A program made the translations under genes and the position numbers. This document shows, piece by piece, positions 37,464 to 45,555 of a stretch of 64,000 bases of DNA (positions are counted from its first letter, which is position 1; each line of letters opens with the position of its first letter). The stretch spans positions 1-64,000 of the forward strand of contig CANQLV010000006.1 in NCBI GenBank assembly GCA_947624785.1. Direction: 5' to 3'. This DNA is from Akkermansia muciniphila (GTDB taxonomy: Bacteria > Verrucomicrobiota > Verrucomicrobiia > Verrucomicrobiales > Akkermansiaceae). The notes beneath the pieces are model-generated. The model did not search any database and had not been told where the DNA came from. It saw only the letters and a program-made list of their open reading frames with translations.

Positions 37464-37630
37464 CACAAACGAAATTAACAGCTCATGAAAAATGAATTTT
37501 AACCATTTCCTATAGAACTTCACCTGCCTTTTCACTGATATTCCGGGCAGACGTCCCGGCCGATAAATCTTCTCGCCAAACAGGCATATCCATCCTTGCC
37601 TACCGCCGGAAAAGCAACCATACTCCCCGC

Positions 37631-38491
37631 ATGATCTGGAGCTGGAACAAACTGTCCGCCGCCAAATGGGAAGACGCCTGGAGCGAACGCATCGCCGGGA
37701 ACCCCAATGCCTCCATCACTATCATCAAGGGGGGCAAGACCATCAGAATCACCGTTTACTGCGACCGGGAGGAAGACGCCCTGACCTTGAAGGAATATTT
37801 TGGGGGGACCGTCCGGGAAATCAAAACCCGGGACTGGGTGGCGGCGCAGAACCGGGAAGAACGCGCTCCGCTCAAAATAAGGGATGCCCTGGTCATTACG
37901 GAGCAGAGTTCTCCGGAGAAGCTGGCCGCCCTGAGGAAGCAATTCCCCGCGCGCCATATCCTGAGCGTTCCTGCGGAAATGGCCTTCGGGACCGGGGACC
38001 ATGCCACTACATCCACCTGCCTGCGCTTCATCTGTGACGCTGCCAAATCCCGGAGGGGAACCGCCTGGAACATGACGGACATCGGCTGCGGAACCGCCGT
38101 GCTGGCCCTTGCGGCGCTGAAGCTGGGAGCGGAACACGCCACGGCCTTCGACTTTGACCCCATGGCCATTGAAGTGGCACGTCACAATATGGAACGCAAT
38201 GACGTCACCGGAAAAGAGCTTGATTTATTTGTGGGGGACGTCTTCGAATGGACGCCCTCGGAATCCCAGAAAGGGGATCTCGTCGTCGCCAACCTGTTTT
38301 CCACCATTCTGCAAAAGGCCTTTCCGCACATTATAGCGGCCATGAAAAAGGATGCCGTGCTGGTCATCTCCGGCATTCTGGCCTCCCAGTGGGAAGAAAC
38401 GAAGGCGGCGGCGGAGCGTCACGGCTTGTCCTTTGAACGGGCCGTCAAGCGCGGCAAATGGGTCACGGCCAAGGGAGGGATAGCCAAGTAA
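37631..38491 (+). CDS. prmA: Ribosomal protein L11 methyltransferase
   Basis: A 286-residue SAM-dependent methyltransferase. The PrmA signature EMAFGTGDHATTSTCLRF and SAM-binding motif MTDIGCGTAVLALAALKLGA are clear, followed by AFDFDPMAIEVARHNMERN and VVANLFSTILQKAFP (the NPP/L-type motif IV, here ANLF). It trimethylates ribosomal protein L11 in known cases. The N-terminal substrate-recognition domain (residues 1-100) is present. Its start is just after an AT-rich gap. Confidence 0.9.
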   Translation: MIWSWNKLSAAKWEDAWSERIAGNPNASITIIKGGKTIRITVYCDREEDALTLKEYFGGTVREIKTRDWVAAQNREERAPLKIRDALVITEQSSPEKLAALRKQFPARHILSVPAEMAFGTGDHATTSTCLRFICDAAKSRRGTAWNMTDIGCGTAVLALAALKLGAEHATAFDFDPMAIEVARHNMERNDVTGKELDLFVGDVFEWTPSESQKGDLVVANLFSTILQKAFPHIIAAMKKDAVLVISGILASQWEETKAAAERHGLSFERAVKRGKWVTAKGGIAK

Positions 38492-38588
38492 GACAGGCCG
38501 TTCCGCGTTTCCCGATTCGGTTTCCCGCGCGCCGTTCTTTCTCTGCCGGAACCACGCCTATCACTCCCGGCAACGCGCCTTCTTCCAG

Positions 38589-38704
38589 CCTGGGAGCCAG
38601 GGCCTCCCGGCCCTGGTATTTGTCTCCGCTTGCCCCTTCCCGTTATCCTGCGTGCGCTCCTTCAACAAGGGCCTTGCCAGCGCCGGGAGGCTCTAACTCC
38701 CAGG
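38589..38704. repeat. REP/BIME-like inverted repeat pair
   Basis: Two 23-nt arms (38589-38611 and the reverse complement at 38682-38704) agree at 20 of 23 positions and share CCTGGGAG and CCTCCCGGC blocks. The first arm also forms its own hairpin CCAGGGCC-TCCC-GGCCCTGG (38597-38616). This layout of two inverted palindromes resembles bacterial BIMEs. Nothing else was seen in the 315-nt gap between prmA and ribE. Confidence 0.6.
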
Positions 38705-38806
38705 TGAACGCATTTTTACGGGAAATGGGAAGACGTACGGATTAACGGCAGGAAAAACAAGCCAATTCCTGGGGATTCCACGTTTCACTTCCCCTCACGG
38801 AAAAGC

Positions 38807-39409
38807 TTAGCCCTCCGCATGTTCACGGGCGGCGAACAGCTTTTCCACATACTTGGCCAGCATGTCCACTTCCAGATTCACCGGCTGGCCGGGAACGGCG
38901 CTTTGCAGGTTCGTGCGTCCGAAGGTATGCGGCGTAATCCAGAATTCAAGCAGGGAGCCGTTCAAATTCGCGATCGTCAGGGAAATGCCGTCAATGGTGA
39001 TGGAGCCCTTGTCAATGCAGTAGCGGGCCAGTTCATCCGGCATGCGCACTTCCAGGCGGTGGTCCTGCCCCACGGGTTCCAGGGCGGTGATCGTCCCGGT
39101 ATTGTCCACATGCCCCATGACGAAGTGGCCGCCGAAGCGGTCCATGGCGGACATGGCGCGTTCCAGGTTCACCAGCCCTCCCGGTTGGAGATTCCCTAGG
39201 CTGGTGACGCGGAGGGTCTGGGAGAGAAGGTCAAAGGAGACGCGCTCACCGTCCAGGGCGTCCACCGTCAGGCAGCACCCGTTGACGGCGACTGAATCCC
39301 CCAGGGAAAGTTCATGCCCGAACGGAATAATCAGCGTCAGCCTGGCTCCGCCGTTGATGGGCGTAAACCCTTCCACGGTTCCTGTTGTTTCAACGAGTCC
39401 GGTAAACAT
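38807..39409 (-). CDS. ribE: Riboflavin synthase, alpha subunit
   Basis: A 200-residue enzyme with two lumazine-binding repeats. The first begins MFTGLVETTGTV with SVAVNGCCLTVDAL. The second has GHFVMGHVDNTGTI and GSITIDGISLTIANL. It joins two 6,7-dimethyl-8-ribityllumazine molecules into riboflavin. It lies 24 nt downstream of the antiporter gene on the same strand; no FMN riboswitch was seen upstream. Confidence 0.95.
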   Translation of the reverse strand: MFTGLVETTGTVEGFTPINGGARLTLIIPFGHELSLGDSVAVNGCCLTVDALDGERVSFDLLSQTLRVTSLGNLQPGGLVNLERAMSAMDRFGGHFVMGHVDNTGTITALEPVGQDHRLEVRMPDELARYCIDKGSITIDGISLTIANLNGSLLEFWITPHTFGRTNLQSAVPGQPVNLEVDMLAKYVEKLFAAREHAEG

Positions 39410-39433
39410 AAGAGAAAGCTCCGGTTCCGGCCC

Positions 39434-41047
39434 TTAATGGCCGAAGCAGGTGAAGAAGATGAACACGACAGCGGTGGGGAAAGCCGCCCAGGCGAACAGC
39501 CACAGGGGGTTGATGCCCTTGAAGTACTTGCCCAGAATGGCCTGCCCCGCCGGGTTGGGGGCGTTGGCGATCACCGTCAGGCCGCCGCCCGTCACGGCGC
39601 CGGCCACCACGGAGTATTTGACGGCTTCCGGCAGGTTGGGAACCGTGGACGCCAGGAAGGTGACGGCGGCATTGTCGTTGAACGCCGTCAGCAGCGTGGC
39701 CCCGATCATGGCGTAGTCCCCCAGCCGCATCAGCACCGGTTCCAGCCACCAGGCCTGGACGCCGCCCAGAATGACCAGTCCCGCCAGGAAGAAGCCCACC
39801 ATCATGGGAACGCGCAGGGACATCTGGTTCTGGTACTGCGGGGTAGCCACCGTAAAGCCGATGAAGAAGAGGAAGCTGCCGATGAACATGACCGGCTCAT
39901 GGGCGAAGAGAACCGTCCAGGTCAGGAAGCAGACGTGCGCCAGCGTCACCCACACCGGTATCTTGTCATTGCGGTCTTCCCAGGACTGGGGAACGGCGTC
40001 GTCAAACTCGTTGAACTCGCGCTGCTGGGTAGCCAGGCGGGCGAATTCCTTGCGGAAGAGGAAAAAGTAGGCCAGGTTGGAGATGATGATGGCTGAAACG
40101 GCCTTCCAGCCGAAGTGCTGGATCATGTGCGCAAGGCCCCAGTCCCACTTTTCCGCCACCATCACCACGGGGGGTGCGGCAAAATGCGTCAGGGTGCCAC
40201 CGATGGAAATATTCACGAAAAGCAGCCCCAGCGTTGCATACATCAGGGTCTTCTTCGGCTTGAGGTCGTAAAACTTCTTGCTCAGGATCAGGGCGCCGAT
40301 CGTCATGGCGGCAGGTTCCGTAATCAGGGAACCGAGCAGGGGCGCGAGGGTCATCACAGAAATCCACCAGGCCCCGGGCGAGGATTTTCCAAGCTTGGCG
40401 CCGCAGTTGACTACGGATTCCGCCAGCTTGAAGATGGGCCGGGAAGAGGCGATGATCATGATGATCATCACGAACATGGGCTCCGTGAAGGAGCAGTCGT
40501 AATTCAAATAGGCCGAGAAATCCTCAAAGGAATAATACTTCCAGCACACGAACATGAAGGGGATGATCCAGATGCCGAACACGGCTTCCACTTCCCCCAG
40601 GAAATGGAAAATGGCGGAGGCGAAAGAAACCGGAAGCCGTTCTTCCGGATGCATCACGCGGAAATTGGTTTCCTTGAGCTTCTCCTTGTAGCGCAGGGCC
40701 AGCTTGTGGGAATAGCGTTCAAACCGCCCGGCCAGGAACGTATGGATAATGGCCCCCAGGAAAACGAGCGTCACGGCCAGGTTGAACCCGCCGGACTGCT
40801 TGTTGCGCTCCGTGAGCACCTGGGACAGGCTGGCATCCGGCGGCGCGGGCTTGTACTGGTTCAGGGGAATGGGAAAATGGCTGTACTGTGATTCCCCCCC
40901 CACTTCCGTAGCGGGATAGGCAGGTTCCGCCGCGCGGACCGAAGCTTCACCGGCAGGAGCCCCCAGGAAAAAGGCGGCGGCAGCCACGGTAGTGAGCAGA
41001 CCCGCACGGCGCGCCAGAACTTTGAAGAAATGACAAATACAGCTCAT
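39434..41047 (-). CDS. Putative Na+/H+ antiporter (PF07399-type)
   Basis: A 537-residue membrane protein with an N-terminal signal-like segment (LLTTVAAAAFFLGAPAGEAS), a short periplasmic stretch and about twelve membrane helices. Conserved ion-transporter-like stretches include LAPLLGSLITEPAAMTIGAL, GGTLTHFAAPPVVMVAEKWD and GGGLTVIANAPNPAGQAIL, the last two being discontinuous-helix-like loops typical of the ArsB/NhaD superfamily. It is likely to exchange sodium for protons. ATG at 41045-41047 used; a GTG at 41068 is an alternative. Followed by ribE. Confidence 0.85.
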   Translation of the reverse strand: MSCICHFFKVLARRAGLLTTVAAAAFFLGAPAGEASVRAAEPAYPATEVGGESQYSHFPIPLNQYKPAPPDASLSQVLTERNKQSGGFNLAVTLVFLGAIIHTFLAGRFERYSHKLALRYKEKLKETNFRVMHPEERLPVSFASAIFHFLGEVEAVFGIWIIPFMFVCWKYYSFEDFSAYLNYDCSFTEPMFVMIIMIIASSRPIFKLAESVVNCGAKLGKSSPGAWWISVMTLAPLLGSLITEPAAMTIGALILSKKFYDLKPKKTLMYATLGLLFVNISIGGTLTHFAAPPVVMVAEKWDWGLAHMIQHFGWKAVSAIIISNLAYFFLFRKEFARLATQQREFNEFDDAVPQSWEDRNDKIPVWVTLAHVCFLTWTVLFAHEPVMFIGSFLFFIGFTVATPQYQNQMSLRVPMMVGFFLAGLVILGGVQAWWLEPVLMRLGDYAMIGATLLTAFNDNAAVTFLASTVPNLPEAVKYSVVAGAVTGGGLTVIANAPNPAGQAILGKYFKGINPLWLFAWAAFPTAVVFIFFTCFGH

Positions 41048-41240
41048 GTCTGCGGACAGACTAAACACCTCCCCTTTCTTCCGCGAGCGGAAAATGAGTC
41101 TGCATGCTTTTTAACGGGAACGCGTTCAGGCGGGAAAAACCCGCACGGACCTGAAAAGGAGCGCGCACCGCAGGGAAAAGGCTGTCATGCCTGCCTGAGT
41201 TTAAGGTTGAACAGGAAACTTAAAAATAGTAGTTGCAGGT

Positions 41241-42713
41241 ATGCGCTCCGCCCCAGGCCTCCTTTCCATTTTCTTGATTGCAGCCGGTGTCGCATGCGCG
41301 GAGCTTCCGCCCGACCTGCCGCCCGCCACTCCCCTTCCCCTCGCGCCCGGACCGGTCATCGGCGGCACCATCAAGGGGGATCCCGCCGCCGGCGTTGTCC
41401 CCGTCAGGGAACTGATTGAAGCCAACCGCAGGAATGAAAACATTCCCATGGCGGAACCCATTCCCGGAGAAACGGTTTCCTCCATCCCTCAGGCGGAGCC
41501 CATCCCGAACGCGGAGCCGATTCCCGGGGAAACGAACCTGCATGCCCCGGTGCAGCCCGCGGGATCGGCCTCCGTCATTCCCCCCACGGCCTTTTCCCCC
41601 GTTCCGGTTCCCCAGCATGAGACCCGCGTGGCCATTCTGGGCTACCATGATTTCAGCCGTACCCTTCCCGCTACGGAAATGCGCATGAATACGGACGTGT
41701 TCCGCGCCCAGATGCAGGCCCTGAAGGCCAGCGGCGTGCCCGTCATTTCCATGAAGGAATTCCTGGAATGGAAACTGGGAAGCAGGCAGCTTCCCGCCAA
41801 ATGCGTGATGATCACCATTGACGACGGCTGGAAGAGCGTTTACACGGACGCCTACCCCATTCTGAAAGAGACGGGATTCCCCTTCACCGTTTTCCCGTAC
41901 ACCAAATTCATCACGGGCCGCGGTTCCGCCATGAGCCATGGCCAGATTCAGGAAATGCTGGATAACGGCGCCACGCTGGGCAGCCACTCCGTCAGCCATC
42001 TGTACCCCAGATCATGGCGCGCCGCCCAGCGGAAGGGAACCCAGGCGGTACTGGACCTGGCAACGGCGGAAATAAGCAATTCCCGGAAAATCCTCCAGGA
42101 AAAGTTCCCCGGTTCCGCTGTGGAAGCCTACTGCTACCCGGGCGGATTCGTCCTGCCGGACATGATCACCAAGGCGGAGGAAGCCGGGTTCCAGGCGGCC
42201 TTCACGGTGATTCCCAAGAAAGTAACCAAGGACACGGACCGCTGGCGGGTTCACCGCTACATGGTCTTCGGCAAGGACCCCAAAACCTTCACCAGAGCCC
42301 TGAATTTCAACGTCCCCGCCGCTCCGGAAACGCCGTCGGCCACCCCCGGCAACAATAGCAGCAGCGGGAACAGCCTGAATTCCTATCCGGCCCCGGCCCA
42401 GCCCGTCTACCCGGCGGCCAATACCGTGGTGAAAAACCAGAACCCGGACATCTCCATTTCCCTGGCCCGTGAACCAGCCTTCGATCCCAAACAGGTGGAA
42501 ATGCGCGTTTCCGGCTTCGGCCTGGTGAATGCCCAGTATGACCCCAAGGAAAAAATCCTGAAATGGACGCCTTCCCGCCCCCTGCGCCTCAGCCCCGTAA
42601 CCGTCCAGGTCCGCTGGAAAAACCTCTCCGCCAACCTGTGGCAGACGGCCACCTGGCAATTCGGCATCGCGGAGCAGGAAATGCACTTCATTCCCCGGAA
42701 TGTAGTCAAATAA
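41241..42713 (+). CDS. Secreted polysaccharide deacetylase with Ig-like C-terminal region
   Basis: A 490-residue exported protein. A signal peptide (SIFLIAAGVACA) is followed by a low-complexity linker with the motif AEPIP three times, then a NodB/CE4 domain with VAILGYHDFSR, MITIDDGWKSVYTDAYPIL (metal-binding Asp) and LGSHSVSHLY (zinc-binding His pair), and EAYCYPGG. A beta-sandwich-like C-terminal segment (about 395-490) follows. It probably removes acetyl groups from peptidoglycan or an exopolysaccharide. It is divergent from the antiporter gene. Confidence 0.9.
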   Translation: MRSAPGLLSIFLIAAGVACAELPPDLPPATPLPLAPGPVIGGTIKGDPAAGVVPVRELIEANRRNENIPMAEPIPGETVSSIPQAEPIPNAEPIPGETNLHAPVQPAGSASVIPPTAFSPVPVPQHETRVAILGYHDFSRTLPATEMRMNTDVFRAQMQALKASGVPVISMKEFLEWKLGSRQLPAKCVMITIDDGWKSVYTDAYPILKETGFPFTVFPYTKFITGRGSAMSHGQIQEMLDNGATLGSHSVSHLYPRSWRAAQRKGTQAVLDLATAEISNSRKILQEKFPGSAVEAYCYPGGFVLPDMITKAEEAGFQAAFTVIPKKVTKDTDRWRVHRYMVFGKDPKTFTRALNFNVPAAPETPSATPGNNSSSGNSLNSYPAPAQPVYPAANTVVKNQNPDISISLAREPAFDPKQVEMRVSGFGLVNAQYDPKEKILKWTPSRPLRLSPVTVQVRWKNLSANLWQTATWQFGIAEQEMHFIPRNVVK

Positions 42714-43050
42714 TCCCCGGCTGCCATCGCAGCCATCATCCCGCCGGAGCCCGGATAAACGGGCAACCGGAGGCTTTCATACCGGTGATGAAGCGCGCCG
42801 CCCTTCCAGAATCCTGAAAGGGCGCCTGCTTTTCCAACGGGACAATTTGAAATGCCGGGGAATATGCCCCTCTCCCATGTGTTTCTCCATAAACTCCTTC
42901 CTGGGAACAAAGGAATCCCGCCCCTTGTAAAAACTCCGGACGAAAATAAGAGAAGGCACTATCCCTTCCGCAGTATGGTGGAAAAAGCTCCCAAAAAACC
43001 GTAAGTCCCGAAACCACTGAGAAACCAGGGCTCTTTCCATCAAACTGAAT

Positions 43051-43167
43051 GGAGCGCCGCAAGCCCTTGCGGCAACTGGGGGCATGTGCGGCCAGAAGCC
43101 GCGCTTTTTGATATTCGTTCGCTGACGCCAAGTTTTTTCCAGTTGCCGCAGAGGCCTGCGGGGCTCC
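43051..43167. repeat. REP/BIME-like inverted repeat pair
   Basis: Two 29-nt arms (43051-43079, and its reverse complement at 43139-43167) agree at 25 of 29 positions and end in a shared TGCGGCAACTGG. Each arm folds by itself: CCGCAAG/CTTGCGG in the left and CCGCAG/CTGCGG in the right. The 59-nt spacer has a further small hairpin GCGGC/GCCGC (43088-43102) followed by TTTTT and a later run of six T. A related copy lies at 37324-37352. Confidence 0.65.
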
Positions 43168-43577
43168 CGGACAGCCTTCCTTCCATCTTGCCCATCTAGA
43201 AAAAACCAGGAAATATGCTCCTCCCCGTATTTTTCCCTTAACACCCTGCCGTCAGCAAGCACCTGCACCTTTTGCAAAACATGAGGGAACGAAGAAAATC
43301 ATCAATACCCTCTCCGTTTTCCTGCGGAAAATTTTATGCCGGAAAATCCGCCGCCCTCTCTTCCCGGACATGGAATCCTCCGTCCAGAAAATATATTCCC
43401 GGTTCATGTTTTTCCTGCCGTTGCAGACGGCATGGGATTCCAAATGCATTCCTCCTCCCCTTCCCCCTCTCCCGCATAGGGACTCAATGTTAGAATAGCC
43501 TAACATTCATAAGTTGAGGAGACTTCCGCCTCAACGTGGAAAGCACCCCCGGAATGCCAAAAAAACTGACATTTGGC

Positions 43578-43605
43578 TTGCCCGCATGGTGTGAAGTGGC
43601 ATAAT
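43578..43605 (+). promoter_or_regulatory. Candidate sigma-70 promoter of the nuo operon
   Basis: TTGCCC (43578-43583) and CATAAT (43600-43605) are separated by 16 nt and lie 43 nt before the nuoD start. The -10 element differs from consensus at one position, the -35 at two. Confidence 0.35.
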
Positions 43606-43648
43606 CATTCGGCACCATTATCAGGTTCAGCCAGGCACGGACATCCAC

Positions 43649-44893
43649 ATGAAGACGAGCACTAAAACTTTCGCCATTGCAGATACAGCCGCTAACGCAG
43701 ACTATCTCACCAATACATCCGAACCGCTCGGAGAAACGATGACCCTGAACGTGGGCCCCTCCCACCCCGCCACCCACGGCGTGCTGAGGCTGGTGCTGGA
43801 ACTCGATGGTGAAGAGATCATTAGCTGCGATCCGGTGGTGGGCCACCTGCACCGCGGCATGGAAAAGATCGGGGAGACCATCCAGTACAACCAGTTCGTC
43901 CCCTACACCGACCGCTTCGACTACCTGGCTCCTCTTTCCAACAACATCGCCTATGCCTGCGCGGTGGAAAAACTGCTGGGCTGGGAACTGCCGCCCCGCG
44001 GGCAGGCCCTGCGCGTGCTGGCCCTGGAGCTTTCCCGCTTTTCCTCCCATATCCTGGGCGTCGGCGTGTACGGCATGGACGTAGGCGCCATGACCGTGTT
44101 CCTGTACTGCTATGAGGAACGTGAAAAAATCCATAACTTTTACGAACAGCTCACCGGAGCGCGCTTCACTTCCTCCTACACCCGCATCGGCGGCCAGACG
44201 CGCGACGTTTCCAATGAAATGCTGAAGGAAGTGCTCGTCTTCTGTGACGAAGCGGGCAAGACCCTGGATGAAACGGAAGCCCTGCTGCTCAAGAACAAAA
44301 TCTTCATTGACCGCCTTCAGGGCGTGGGCGTCATCAGCCGTGAAAAGGCGTTATCCTGGGCCATTACCGGAGCCAACCTGCGCGCCAGCGGCGTCAAGCG
44401 CGACCTGCGCAAGACCAACCCCTACCTGGGCTACGAGAACTACGAATTCGACGTTCCCGTGGGTGAACACGGCGACTGCTACGACCGCTTTACCGTGCGC
44501 ATTGAAGAAATGCGCCAGTCCCTGCGCATCATCCGCCAGGTCATTGAAACCATGCCGGACGGCCCCATCAATATGGTGGACACCAAGGGCACGCTGCCTG
44601 AAAAGAAAAAGGTCATGACGGACATGGAATCCCTGATCCGCCAGTTCATGACCACCACCATGGGCGTGAACGCCCCCGCCGGGCAGGTTTACTTTGCCGC
44701 GGAAAACCCGAAGGGCGAGCTGGGCTTCTTCCTGGACTCCAAGGGCGGCGGCCTTCCCAACCGCCTGCGCATGCGCTCCCCCTCCTTCTGCAACCTGTCC
44801 ATCCTGCCGGAACTGCTGAAAGGCCACCTGGTTTCCGACGTTCCGGCCATTCTCGGCTCCTTCGACTTCGTGATGGGCGAATGCGACCGCTAA
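43649..44893 (+). CDS. nuoD: NADH-quinone oxidoreductase subunit D
   Basis: A 414-residue 49-kDa-type subunit of complex I that helps form the quinone site next to cluster N2. Recognised from NVGPSHPATHGVLRLVLELD, GHLHRGMEKIGE, YTDRFDYLAPLSNNIAYA and FSSHILGVGVYGMDVGAMTVF. The C-terminus SILPELLKGHLVSDVPAILG and GSFDFVMGECDR is complete. It is the first gene of the run; no nuoA, nuoB or nuoC precedes it, and there is no C-D fusion. Confidence 0.96.
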   Translation: MKTSTKTFAIADTAANADYLTNTSEPLGETMTLNVGPSHPATHGVLRLVLELDGEEIISCDPVVGHLHRGMEKIGETIQYNQFVPYTDRFDYLAPLSNNIAYACAVEKLLGWELPPRGQALRVLALELSRFSSHILGVGVYGMDVGAMTVFLYCYEEREKIHNFYEQLTGARFTSSYTRIGGQTRDVSNEMLKEVLVFCDEAGKTLDETEALLLKNKIFIDRLQGVGVISREKALSWAITGANLRASGVKRDLRKTNPYLGYENYEFDVPVGEHGDCYDRFTVRIEEMRQSLRIIRQVIETMPDGPINMVDTKGTLPEKKKVMTDMESLIRQFMTTTMGVNAPAGQVYFAAENPKGELGFFLDSKGGGLPNRLRMRSPSFCNLSILPELLKGHLVSDVPAILGSFDFVMGECDR

Positions 44894-44944
44894 ACACCCG
44901 TTCCCCTTTTTTCCTTTCCAACTCAAACACCAAATTTCCTCCCC

Positions 44945-45526
44945 ATGTCCGATTACGCCGAAAACGCCATCGACGCCACTATCGCCCACCAGCCCAGCCC
45001 GGGCGAACGGTTCTACCCGGCCTTTGAAGTAACGCCGGAGCTTGACGCCGCCGCCAGCGAATACGTCACGCATTATCCGGAAGGCAAGCAGAAATCCGCC
45101 GTGCTTCCCATCCTGCATGAAATCCAGAAAAAATTCGGCTTCATCAGCGCAGACGCCATCACCTGGGTGGGTGAAAAACTGAACATCTCCGCCGCCCACG
45201 TGCTGGGCGTGGTCACCTTCTATCCCGGCCTGCGCCAGATGTGCCCCGGCAAAACCCACATCCGCGTGTGCCGCACCCTTTCCTGCGCCATGGCGGGAGC
45301 GGACAGCCTCTTTGACGCCATCTGCGCGCGCCTGGGCATTGACAAGAGCGGCATTGACCACCACCACCCCATCGGCGTCAGCCCGGACGGCCTGTGGAGC
45401 GTGGAGGGAGTGGAATGCCTGGCCAACTGCGGGTTCGGCCCCAACATGATGGTCAACGACCTCCTGTATGAAAAAGTCACTCCGGAACTGCTGGAGGAAG
45501 TGATCGCCAAGCACCAGAACGCCTAA
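44945..45526 (+). CDS. nuoE: NADH-quinone oxidoreductase subunit E
   Basis: A 193-residue 24-kDa-type subunit with a thioredoxin-like fold binding the [2Fe-2S] cluster N1a. The ligands are in CRTLSCAMAG (CxxxxC) and CLANCGFG (CxxxC). A helical N-terminal segment precedes the fold. It forms the NADH-dehydrogenase module with NuoF and NuoG, which directly follow. The 51-nt gap before it has one G and no Shine-Dalgarno sequence. Confidence 0.95.
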   Translation: MSDYAENAIDATIAHQPSPGERFYPAFEVTPELDAAASEYVTHYPEGKQKSAVLPILHEIQKKFGFISADAITWVGEKLNISAAHVLGVVTFYPGLRQMCPGKTHIRVCRTLSCAMAGADSLFDAICARLGIDKSGIDHHHPIGVSPDGLWSVEGVECLANCGFGPNMMVNDLLYEKVTPELLEEVIAKHQNA

Positions 45527-45555
45527 CCCTTTCCACCCCGCACCAGATTTTCGCC

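Larger units (their letters stand above)
37088..37630. other. AT-rich intergenic region with palindromes and a degenerate REP-like copy
   Basis: A 543-nt divergent gap between the AT-rich membrane protein and prmA. It contains two inverted copies of a 15-nt palindrome and one REP-like copy (listed separately). Open frames on the minus strand (about 37141-37535) have no recognisable protein and overlap the repeat; they were not annotated. Confidence 0.6.
42714..43648. other. Long intergenic region upstream of the nuo operon
   Basis: A 935-nt gap. Open frames on the minus strand (about 42736-43277) are not convincing: they run through palindromes and show no known family. The middle holds a REP-like inverted pair (listed separately) and the right end a hairpin GTTGAGG/CCTCAAC (43514-43536) and a candidate nuo promoter. 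Otherwise nothing was recognised. Confidence 0.6.

Noticed and set aside
37281..37535. 84-codon minus-strand frame in the AT-rich gap
   Set aside because: It crosses the palindrome at 37449 and the REP-like copy, and the translation resembles no known protein.
42736..43277. Minus-strand open frames of 131 and 166 codons upstream of nuo
   Set aside because: They overlap each other in different frames, run through the REP-like palindromes and show no recognisable family or start context.
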